Shown here: positions 1 to 9,900 of the stretch, piece after piece
Position numbering within the stretch: position 1 is the stretch's first letter
Layout: each line of letters opens with the position of its first letter
Source: Nematopogon swammerdamellus
Lineage: Eukaryota > Arthropoda > Insecta > Lepidoptera > Adelidae
Length of the DNA: 64,000 nucleotides
NCBI GenBank assembly: GCA_946902875.1
Contig: OX336340.1
Span: 17,933,566-17,997,565, forward strand
Direction: 5' to 3'
Translations under genes and position numbers: made by a program
Notes under the pieces: generated by a model
What the model saw: only the letters and a program-made list of their open reading frames with translations
What the model was told of the DNA's origin: nothing
Database searches by the model: none

Positions 1-2463
1 TGTGCACCAACCTGCATCCTACAACTTGTAATATTCTATGCTATGCCGCTTAATACTATATTAACCGAGGCACAACGCCGATCACTCAACCCATACACAT
101 CTCAAGACTTAGTGCATGACAAAATAAATTGTATTTTCTGCGCATTGTTTTCCCGACGAGATACTTGACACAACAGAAGAACCGTACTACTGTTAACATC
201 GCTAATGGCCTTCCCATTCCTCAATTACTTCGCCAACCACGCCGCACCTCCAACGGCGTGATGGTGTTGCGAACTCTGTCTCCGCGCCCGCAGGACGCGC
301 GCGCGAGCTACGCCCTGCTCGGTCATCAATTCAACAGAGTCTCCGCATAGTATACTTGAATCATGTTAAGATAACAACAATCCGTCCAATGAGCGTATGT
401 CCCAGCGTCACAAAATGATCAAAACGGTCTAGTCAACGTGCGTTGACAATCCATCCAGTCAAACCGTACACAAACATTCATACTGGATAAACATGTAATC
501 TTTATCTTCAACAAAACGAAAGACACGTTGTCACAGCTACTCACCCCTGAGGTGTAGCACGTCGCAAGTACAGTTGCGACACTTTTTCCAGTAACTACGC
601 GCGACAGTACAAAACGCATCCGTCTGTACAACATTCGAGTAAGTCATGACAAAACGAGAGGTGGCTAGTCCGTCGTCTTATAGCACAGCAACACATAAAG
701 TCACGAAGTAATAAATCAATATGTATTGATTTATTCTCAATCAAATAAAACCATTTCATATACAAACATCCACTGTGGTATGATACTCGCACAGTTTATT
801 ATGCACACATTTAAAAATACACAAATTACCCAAAAAATTAACAGTAAAATCTAACATGCATTTACCTACTCATCATTCACTATTCATTTCGTTTACCTAA
901 ACATGAAAAAAAAAATTTTTTCTTTCTCGGCACTGCTATTTCATTGCCTCTGACAATTATATATATACCAATATTCATTCCACTCTTTTACCAATGTACA
1001 CAAACCAGACAAGCATCAATGCATTAGCAATCTGAGCTAAACCACGCGCTTCTCCATTTTTTTTGTCTAAACCGAACACCTGCACCGATCACGTGGCTAA
1101 ATTCTCTAACTTTTGTTAGTCTCGTATATAAGTCGTATCTCCCTCTCTCTCATTCATACCCCACTAGAAGAGCAAGTCTAAAATAGCGCTCTAGTCTACT
1201 GTCTCGTTCCAACTCTTACTTGCATTGCATACACTTTATACTAGTGGGAAAGAGATAAGAGTCATTCGTACACTTACGCCCAACGAAACTAATGATCAAA
1301 CACAAACAGTACAACACGTGCACCCATAAATCAATCTTTCTTGACCATGGTTCTCTCCTCATGGGTCTAATCAACACGAAATTTACAAACTTGTGTAGGG
1401 TTGCCAAAAATATTCCACCTTCTTACTCCAAATTTCGTGATTGCAATTTCCACATAATAACAAAGTAATAGAAATCATACATACATACACACAACACACG
1501 CTTCCCCCTCCGACAAACCAGGCAAATAGAGCAACCGGCGCTGCTCTACAGGGACTTTGGTATCTGTTTGTTTTATTCCAAACAATTCAATGCATAATGT
1601 GACACATACATAAACAACATCTGTATAATACGACTCCGTGCACCACATATTATTATTATTTCCTATTTCCCCTTTTTTTTTTTTTTTTGAACAATATAAT
1701 TAAATAAGTCAGATTAAACTTCCCAAACCCTTTAGCACGAATTTCTCTAAACACACAATGCACCCAAACATGCTTCATCTTTAAAACCAGTCCACACTAG
1801 TCTTTCAAAAATTTGGTAGCCCTGCGCCCGCAAGTATTCTGTGGCCTTGGCCAAGCGCTCATCAATCAATAATTCTCCAGTTCCACTTTTCCATAGAACA
1901 AATAATCATTATGCAAGTGACATTAAAATTTCTTTTTATAATAAATGGCTAATAACATACTTATGACGATGTAATTGCGTAGGTCATGTAAATCATTTCA
2001 CAATTACGTACAACATTTTCCCTCTGAAAAGAAACACTTATTTTGTAATCTCGCCGGATAATGGAATAACTCACATTGTTGCTATGGACCAAACCATAGT
2101 TAGATGTCATCTGCTGGAAACTGCTCCGATGTTTACTGGCAGTAGACTGGGCACGCCTAGACTTACATTACGAATCGTAACCATACAATTCGCTCGCAAA
2201 TTACGTTTTGGCACAAAATAATAAGATTTCTCGTGTCAGACCATTACAAAACGTTTATATATATATATCTACACATTTTAAACTTTCCTAAACCATGGTC
2301 ACGGGCACACCCGCGATAACTTTCGTACCTGGACCTTAGAATTCCATGGATTTATGATAACACTACTATAACTAAAAAAAGAACTTATTTTTACATAATT
2401 TTTTTTATATGCTGGTCACGCGCACTACTGTAATAACCTCAACCCTATACCTATTGTTTTTCC
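1..2463. other. Left flank without a recognised gene
   Basis: AT-rich sequence with short open frames on both strands whose codon use looks random. It holds a poly-T run at about 1673-1688, short TA tracts near 2257-2270, and one GC-rich patch at about 232-330 that resembles a second patch at 6363-6440. I see no splice-bounded exon here. Gene D on the minus strand still lacks its 3' end, so its remaining exons could lie here or beyond the left edge. Confidence 0.6.
232..330. repeat. GC-rich dispersed repeat, copy 1
   Basis: Shares the core AACGGCGTGATG followed by CCGCGCCCGCA and GACGCGC with 6363-6440. The flanking AT-rich sequence differs, so this looks like two copies of a degraded dispersed element and not a gene. 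Confidence 0.5.
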
Positions 2464-2691
2464 TTAGATATTAAAGGCAGAATTATCAAAAATCAACTCT
2501 TTAGCTCTAGAACAACTAGAATATAAAGAATCGAAATATGGCCAGCGTATAACTTTCAAGTGATCTCTAGGTTTGTCAGAAACAGTGTCGCTAATTCGTA
2601 CACATAATTCCTGTAAAATGGACCCAATTATTACTTCCTTTTCAGGAAGCCGTTGTGTACCGTAATAACTCAGAGTACTAACTCTCATTTC
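2464..2691 (-). CDS. Orphan open frame, possible terminal exon
   Basis: A 75-codon minus-strand frame ending in TAA, preceded by ATTTAG, which could serve as an acceptor. Its residues are mixed and protein-like (segments EKEVIIGSILQELCVRISD and KVIRWPYFDSLY), unlike most frames nearby. I do not recognise it. It would be in phase with the last known exon of gene D at 6766 (phase 0), but composition differs and the acceptor is poor in pyrimidines. It may instead be a transposon remnant. Weak support only. Confidence 0.22.
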   Translation of the reverse strand, partial: EMRVSTLSYYGTQRLPEKEVIIGSILQELCVRISDTVSDKPRDHLKVIRWPYFDSLYSSCSRAKELIFDNSAFNI

Positions 2692-2699
2692 CTAAATCT

Positions 2700-3886
2700 A
2701 TTCTAGTAAATTCTAATATCAACATTAAAGCACTTACCAAACTAATTGCTCATTCATCTATAGTCATTAAACCCTTCTGGTTTCCCTCTGTGTTCTATGT
2801 GCACGCTTCGACAGCGCGCTCACGTACCTCGCTTGCGAGCTTGTGAGACCCGCCAAAATTCAAAATGAAAGTGTTCTGATGTTTGTGTTATTGTTATTAT
2901 TAAATTATGATCAATGTATTACTTGATAGCTTAATTTTGTTGTGCTGTTCAATAGATGAAATCTATTATTTTATATTTTCTTCTAAATTTTAGAACTTCA
3001 ACAATACAAACTTTTATTGACCCCTTTTGAAGGGGTTTGTGGAACTGGCCCCACTAAATTCGTATGGACCCTCGGTCCATACGATATTTATCCATCGCCA
3101 GTCCCCGTGACTCCCAACGCAGGTAAATTTGTACTTAAGCTACAAATTTATTATTTGTCCCTAGGAGTCCCCGTTTTCTGATCTGTACAAAATATACATC
3201 TTCAGACAGATTTACCAATTTAATCTCGTAGTGTTATGTTGGAGTTCAAAAGATATTCTTTTGTCCTCCCTAAAGGCATAAGTGTATGCTTTTAATTGTG
3301 CGTGTATAGTGTATATGTTATGGTTTATATTTCTGTGGCTATCTATTGATATACCTACAGAAATTGTTTTATTCCAAATGATGCGGTCAGGGGTCCACCT
3401 TTCACCGAAATCAATTAGGAATATTTTCTTAAGGGTTTATTAAAATGGTGTGCTGGTCATAATCTACATAACCTATACAGGTATATTTAAACCTGATTTA
3501 CGCAATCTCCCTACGTCCTAAAACGTAACTAGCCAGTATGTTGCATATGCATATATATTACAAAATTTACCTTTGAATTCCACTATCCTAACCGGTCTGA
3601 CACGATTCACTAAAATCACCTTAAATAAAACACCATTACAAATAGAATAGCGTAAAACAATAAATTCAAACGAAACCACAACACCCGCCACTGAATCTAA
3701 TCGCGAAGTTAACACTTAATAAAAATATACTTTTATATCAAAATACGGTAAAACCACTGATTTTACATATTTAAATTCGACATATTTTTTAAAATTACGC
3801 GTGGTTCAAACACTCTTATATACGTATGATTTACGAATTTAAAGATCGGGTTTTGTTTCTTTTAATCTTCTCTATATTTTAAAATA
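2700..3886. other. Intergenic sequence with two small hairpins
   Basis: No exon recognised. At 3020-3036 there is a hairpin with arms ACCCCTT and AAGGGGT, and at 3061-3083 one with perfect 10-base arms CGTATGGACC and GGTCCATACG around CTC. The remainder is AT-rich. Confidence 0.5.
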
Positions 3887-4160
3887 CCTTCCCAATGTAC
3901 TAGTCCTCATGGCAGGCCAGTTCGGACATAGTGTCATTGTAAAAGTTCTTTGGAAATCCTTCCATCACCAGTCAAGATTCCAGAATCCAGCTCAACCTTC
4001 ATCCAGAACTCAAAAGGCTCAAAAAGAACATCCAAAATATAATTCGCAACCTAGTTGAAAATTCCTATATCACCCCCAAAATTACAAAATCCAGCTCAAC
4101 CTTCATTTGCAACTCCGAAAGCTTTACAGAAATTCCCACACTAAAATTCACGAATCAAAC
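3887..4160. repeat. Direct duplication, left copy
   Basis: About 274 bases beginning CCTTCCCAATGTAC, repeated at 4242-4516, an offset of 355 bases. The copies agree almost base for base over most of their length, including GGCCAGTTCGGACATAGTG and TTTACAGAAATTCCCACAC, so the duplication is fairly recent. Function unknown; it looks like a two-copy tandem with about 80 bases between the units. Confidence 0.85.
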
Positions 4161-4241
4161 AAACTCTATTCACTGACTTCCTTTATGTACGTGAAATTTA
4201 TGATCAGGTCACAGTCCATTATATTTTAATATAAAATAAAA

Positions 4242-4516
4242 CCTTCCCAATGTACCTGTCCTCATGGTAGGCCAGTTCGGACATAGTGTCATTGTAAAAG
4301 TTCTTTGGAAGTCCTTCCATCACCAGTCAAGATTCCAGAATCCAGCTCGACCTTCATCCAGAACTCAAAAGGCTCAAAAAGAACATCCAAAATATTTTCC
4401 GTAAAACTAGTTGAAAACCCCTATATCACCCCCAAAATTACAAAATCCAGCTCAACCTTCATTTGCAACTCCGAAAGCTTTACAGAAATTCCCACACTAA
4501 TATTTACGAAATTAAA
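4242..4516. repeat. Direct duplication, right copy
   Basis: Second copy of the unit at 3887-4160. Small differences (for example CTAGTCC versus CTGTCC just after the start) show the two have diverged slightly. The open frame that spans it is not coding, as the equivalent frame is broken in the other copy. Confidence 0.85.
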
Positions 4517-4563
4517 CTAATTTCAATCACCGGGGTTTTTTTACCAAATTCATTTACTAAGAA

Positions 4564-4698
4564 AACCCAATCAAAAATACACGCGAGCGAAGCCGAGTGA
4601 AATTATTCACTAGGAAAACCCAATCGAAAATACACGCGAGCGAAGCCGAGCGATACTTCTTTCCCGAACTTATTCGAAAACTCACGCGAGCGAAGCCG
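4564..4698. repeat. Short tandem repeat, three units
   Basis: Three units share ACGCGAGCGAAGCCG, the first two also AACCCAATC before it, spaced roughly 50-60 bases. The core is the same as the terminal motif of a dispersed lepidopteran repeat found elsewhere in the window (19.4, 29.6, 36.2, 37.6 and 59.8 kb), here locally amplified. Confidence 0.65.
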
Positions 4699-4825
4699 TA
4701 CTAACTTTCGTACCTGGGCTCTCGCTAAATACGCACGACCGTCTCCTTCGACTCCCAAAACAGACTGAACTCCCCACGCTCCCCTCCCTCTCCTTTTATA
4801 ATCTTTCCTCGTGTCACAATCCTGA

Positions 4826-5070
4826 CACGCAGGAACAAATCGAACGGTGGCCTCCTAGTATGGCCATGACACGTTCGTGTCACGGAGCGCGATTTTGTAT
4901 GGAGATTGAATTTCGATTTTTAGTATGGGCTGGACACGTTTGTGTCACGCAGGAACAAATCGATCGGCTGCCTCGTAGTATGGCCGTGTCACGTTTCTGT
5001 CCGGACTCGTAATTTTGTATGGAGGATAATTTTATGTTTTTAGTATGAACTGGACACGTTTGTGACACGA
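4826..5070. repeat. Palindromic motif array, left block
   Basis: Units contain GACACGCAGGAACAAATCG followed about 25 bases later by TAGTATGGCC, GTGACACG or its variants, then TTCGTGTCA. TGACACGTTCGTGTCA is a near-perfect palindrome. Units start at about 4827 and 4946, a spacing of about 119. Related units occur at 5474 and in the block 5925-6300. The units are not identical, so this is an old array and not a CRISPR-like one. Confidence 0.65.
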
Positions 5071-5924
5071 TATAAATTCGATTTTGGAGGGAAAACAAAC
5101 CCTCTTCGTACCTTCCACATGGTACCTAAAGCTGTTTCGCTCGTCAGCGATGCGATTTACCTCTACTTCGGGGGTTTTAACACCACTTCCCCGCACCCAT
5201 TGTGCATCTCCGCATGCAGAGAACTGTTGCTTTTGTTATATAAATTAATTGATGTTATTACATGTGCTCTATTAATAAATCGACTTTTAGCGCCATAACG
5301 GAGTGTTTTATTTATATATTTTTGTTTAATATCGTCTATATTCTTCGAGTATTTTCATTTAAAATGCTAACGTTCCAAGTTGTTAGTTTTCTTATTGTCT
5401 ATATATTAATTCCTGTACATGCGTGATACCATCTTCCGTGTTTGATAATACTATTCATGTACGGAACCTGGACACGCAGAAACCAATCGAAATCTCCTTA
5501 CCATCGTCGTGTTTTATTCATGTCAGGACACGAAACCATTCCTTCATACTAACACCGCTTAACGAAAACCCCTCCCGCACCGCTTGACAAATTACCTCAG
5601 GTCGCTCCGCCTCGCCCCGCGGCCCACGCGCGCCCGCAGCTCGGTAATACCTCACCCCTTGTCTTGTTTACCTCATACCTCTCTCCGCCCCGCGCGCACG
5701 CTCCAACGGATATTTATTTGAATGTTGGCGTCATACTCAATGAAACGTTGTTTTGTTTTATTTTATGTTTTTGTTTAATAACTGGTACTTTGTTTATATA
5801 CTCTTCCCTTTATAAAATGTTTAGTGTATTAGTTTGAATCATTAATAAATAATTATTAAAATAATTTTAGACCCTGTGCGATATCTTCACAGAGATCACG
5901 AAACTTCAAATTCCCATAAACTCC
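5071..5924. other. Spacer between the two palindromic blocks
   Basis: No gene recognised. One isolated diverged unit (CACGCAGAAACCAATCG) sits at about 5474. A GC-rich patch lies at about 5560-5700, loosely related to the patches at 232 and 6363. Confidence 0.5.
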
Positions 5925-6330
5925 GTCATGTCCAGATTCCAGACACGCAGGAACAAATAGACCAGCGACCTCATAGTATGGCCGTGTCACATTCGTGTCC
6001 TGACACGAATTTAGTATGGAGATTAAATTGAATCATTAGTATGGACTCGACACGAATCGGACACGCAGGAACAAATCGAACGGCGCCCTCTTAGTATGGC
6101 CGTGACACGTTCTTGACACGCAGGAACAAAACGCTCGGTTGCCTCGTAGTATGGCCGTGACACGTTCGTGTCACAGAGCGAAATTTCGTATGGAGATAGA
6201 AATAAATTATTAGTATGAGCTTGTCACGTTTCTGACACATAGGAACAAAACGTACGGTGTCCCCGCAGTATGAGCGTGTCACGATCGTGTCTTGACAATA
6301 ATTCATTCTTTCATACTAACAACTCGCAGC
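5925..6330. repeat. Palindromic motif array, right block
   Basis: Units with the GACACGCAGGAACAAA core start near 5944, 6060, 6116 and 6236, spacings about 116, 56 and 120, indicating a basic unit of about 60 or 120 bases. Each is followed by AGTATGGCCGTG and a TGACACG or CGTGTCA half-site. Same family as 4826-5070. Confidence 0.65.
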
Positions 6331-6362
6331 GAAATAATCACTACTCGCACTCCTTGACTCGC

Positions 6363-6440
6363 TACCTCAAGCCGCGCTCAAACGGCGTGATGATACCGCG
6401 ATCTCTGACCCCGCGCCCGCAAGACGCGCCTTCTTACCTC
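6363..6440. repeat. GC-rich dispersed repeat, copy 2
   Basis: Matches the patch at 232-330 through AACGGCGTGATG and CCCCGCGCCCGCAAGACGCG. Abuts the right end of the palindromic array, as the weaker relative at 5560-5700 abuts an isolated unit, so both may be parts of one larger composite repeat. Confidence 0.45.
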
Positions 6441-6765
6441 ACCTCTCCGCCGTTTCGTACGCGCCCATGTCTTGTTCCCCTCTCACCGCGTGTCAGGATT
6501 ACCTCATGCTACCTTCCCCGCCTCGGCGCTCTATAGTGTTTTATATGCGAACCAACTGATGTTATTATATTTCTTGTTTGTCTAATTGCGCGTCGTATTG
6601 TAATGGCCGTTCGCGCCATTTTATTTCTTAGTGGAGTGTGCAGTCACGATTGAATTTATTAGGTGATTAGTTAAATTGTAATATAAATTATTTTGTTAAT
6701 GAAACGTTTTAATGTTCTATAATTTAGCTTTGAATTACTATTGGCTATATATTTATCTTTTTTAC

Positions 6766-6926
6766 CTTGTGTGATTCCATCACAACCTGCGTGGGTGGTC
6801 CCTGAGGCTGCTGTCCCTGTTGCGCACCAGGGATCAGCTCCGCGTCGGGCTCCAGCGACTCCAACTTGGCCGGAGACTGACCTTTGGCCGACGTCTGTGA
6901 TTCGCTAGCACTGAACGTCTGGACAT
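6766..6926 (-). CDS. Gene D exon 4
   Basis: 161 bases, acceptor GCATTTCAG, donor GTAAAA. Acidic and Ser/Gln-rich: SASESQTSAKGQ, then ESLEPDAELIPG, then the Q/P-rich run, ending VVMESHK in phase 0. Reading on past the donor gives only a few AT-coded residues before a stop, so the donor is probably used. Confidence 0.75.
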
Positions 6927-9900
6927 CTGAAATGCGAAAAAGCAATAATTACAGTCTTTGCCCGCAGTTGTGGGTTAAGAGTATATTTTTATTTTTATTT
7001 TCGAGAAAGTCAACTTTCAAAACAACAATATTTTCTGTTTAATTTGTTAATGTAATTTTTGTTTATTACAATACAACCATTAAGTTTTGAATAAAGTCCG
7101 AATCAATAAATAAATTTAGGTTCATTTATTTTCTAGGGTTCCGTAGGGAAAATACGGAACCCTCATAGGATCACTTTGTTGTTCGTCCGTCCGTCTGTCC
7201 CGTCTGCCAAGACACTTTTCATCAGGAACGGGAAGATGTATGAAGGTGAAATTAATATCCTTTGAAGGTGTAAAAAATTCAAGCGTTTAGATTTGACGCA
7301 ATTAAAAGATACGGACATTTTATGTCACATATATTTTGATACTCGCAAACTCATTCACAAAACCTATACGGTACTTTCCTTTGACCTAGAATAATGAAAT
7401 TTGGCAAGAAGTAAGATTCAAGCACTAGTAAAGGAAAAAATCCGAAAAGCGTTAATATGTAGTTCACAAAAAAAAAATTGTTTGTTTTTCTCTAATGTAA
7501 AACCTGTAATACATACAAGTTTCAAACTTGGTGCAATTATAGTACGAACTAAAATAAAATAAAAAAATACAAATCGGTTTTTTTCCCGGCCGCTTTTTAT
7601 TAGACAATACGTACCTTGCCTCTCTTGGTTAGGCTGATAATACTGTGCATCCGCGTTGTCCACATTGAACTCCAGTCTGAAATATATAATATATTAATTT
7701 CGACAATATTATTAATTTTTTTTTTATGGAAACTGACACGGTTGACTACATCACCTACAACATCCGTGATGTCAGCCCATAACACCGGATGAACTTGGTG
7801 CCACGTCAGTGCTTCCATTCGGTCGTGCCGGCTACACTGAACTGGACGGAAAACACAAACTATTTACATAGCCGTTTCGACCGACCTTTCATTCAGTGCG
7901 GTGGTACCAACCCGGGCGGGTTAAACCCTACCACCTAGTAATATAAGAAGGGAGTCATATATCGCTTAGTCGCCTTTTACGACATTCACGGGGAGAGATG
8001 GAGTGGGAATATTCTTTTAAAGTACCGGCCTCACACGGTACAAAGCTCTATACAAGCTTTGTAGGTTGGTTTAAAATATAATTGCCTATAATTTTAACAC
8101 TAAATCTGATTTTCATAATTCAATCGCCTCTCGATAAAAAGTTGTCTTTGACGACCAACCTTTGTAGTTGAGGCAAGATATTGTGCAGATAGTACAGCTG
8201 GCGCCCCCTGGCTTCTGGGCTGGCGTCCTCGGCGGGCGGCAGGCTGTATTGCCGCCCTGGGGTCACGGCTCCCAGCGCGCTCACCGCCCAGCAAGCAGCT
8301 AACAAGAAGCGCCACTGGAATCATATTTATCTCGTTTTTAGGGTTCCGTATCCATTCGAAAGTCCATTATTAAGAGCGCGGTATTACAACATCAAAATGC
8401 GCACTGATATGGCGCATTTTGAATAGCGAAGCGCTCGCTTGTTTTATAGTATTTGTTCAAAGTTTGTTAAACCAATTTACATTACACGAATATCCAAATC
8501 TGTCAAAACAAGTAAAATTTTATCTTACATCATCTGCAATTAGTATAAACTCAAAATAGTGTTTTAGAAGCTGCAATTTCGAAACAAAGAGAGCATTTCG
8601 GAGTATTAGGACCATTTAGTAGTACGTTTGTGATTTTTTTTCACACATTAATTGACATAAATAAAAATAAAAATCTGTCACCAACTTTTAAATATGAATA
8701 GAATAGAAACTCTTTATTGCACACAATGGAAAGAAGAACAGTACACGAGTAGAACAAACCAATACAGAAGTGCGCAAAGGCGGACTTATCACTGCAAGTG
8801 ATTTCTTCCAGTCAACCTTTCAATATGGTCAACTTTTAGACAGGATTTTTTAGATAGATAGATAGAAAATTCTTTATTGCTCCAGTAAACATTAAACAGT
8901 AACAAATACAGTGAAAAATTTACATAAGGTGCAAAGGCGGACTTATCCCTTACAGAGATTTCTTACAGTCAACCTTTGGATGTTTGAGATTCGATAATAT
9001 AGTGGAATGTAAGTAGGTAGTAGCAATAGAGTTGCGTGACAATTGAAGATAAAAATAATATTTGAATTTTTTAATATATATATTTTTGAAATTCTTAACG
9101 AATAACAAATAACAAAAAACCGAAACGAAAATGTGGCAAATTTTGCAAATTGTGTCTCACGCTGTAGTACCGCAGTCTTAAGCCTACGCCATCTGTCTGT
9201 CCGTCCGAGTGCTGTATCTTTTGAACCGTAACAGGTAGCCGGTTGAAATTTTCACACAATATTATGTATTATTATGGCGGATATGCCAACAAAATATAAT
9301 AAAAACAGTAAAAAGTAAAAAATTAAGGGGGTCCCCGTACAAGTATAATATTTTTTTTATGGAAACAGACACGGTTGGCTACATCAACTACAACATAACA
9401 CCGAGCCCACCAACAACAGCCCATAACACCGAGTATGCGGAAGAGAACCATCTACCGAAAGATCAAACAATTTTCCTAGAAAAGTATGAACGACCACCAA
9501 TAGATGGCGTGAGGGATCGGTGAACACATGTAAATAGGTTGCCATCTTACTTGCTAGATACGAAAGACTCAATATAATCAATACAACATAGGCTGTGCCG
9601 AACGTGAGTGCGACACTCGCTATACGTGCAACAATAAGGAACATAACATGGCTACGGAACCCTCTGTGTGTGAACAGCATTCTCACTCGGACTCGGTTTT
9701 TTATTACAAAAGTAAAACCAAATTATAGCCGTTGTAGAGGTATCGGACCGTACCTATTTGAAAGTGGTAATATGGTGGCCGGCTCTTGTGAACAGGTTAA
9801 AAAAATTACTGTGTTCGTGCATAAATATATAAATAATTGTTCTAAATTTGAACGACCGGAGAGTGAACAATAAAATAAGATGGTTGACCTGCTCTGCTTT

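Larger units (their letters stand above)
8371..9125 (+). repeat. Dispersed repeat shared with 55.94-56.33 kb, interrupted
   Basis: From TTAAGAGCGCGGTA to AAAAAACCGAAACG it matches 55943-56325 in order and orientation, with only scattered changes. This copy is split by two inserts, at about 8697-8828 and 8852-9062, both 5'-truncated LINE 3' ends. In the other copy the corresponding sequence is continuous, so that copy shows the uninserted state. Confidence 0.75.

Noticed and set aside
4826..6330. CRISPR-like array
   Set aside because: Units diverge from one another and spacing is not that of short unique spacers; eukaryotic context.
8100..8324. ORF beginning MIPVALLVSCLLGG
   Set aside because: Overlaps gene D exon 2 in another frame; the frame used keeps phase with three other exons and this one does not.
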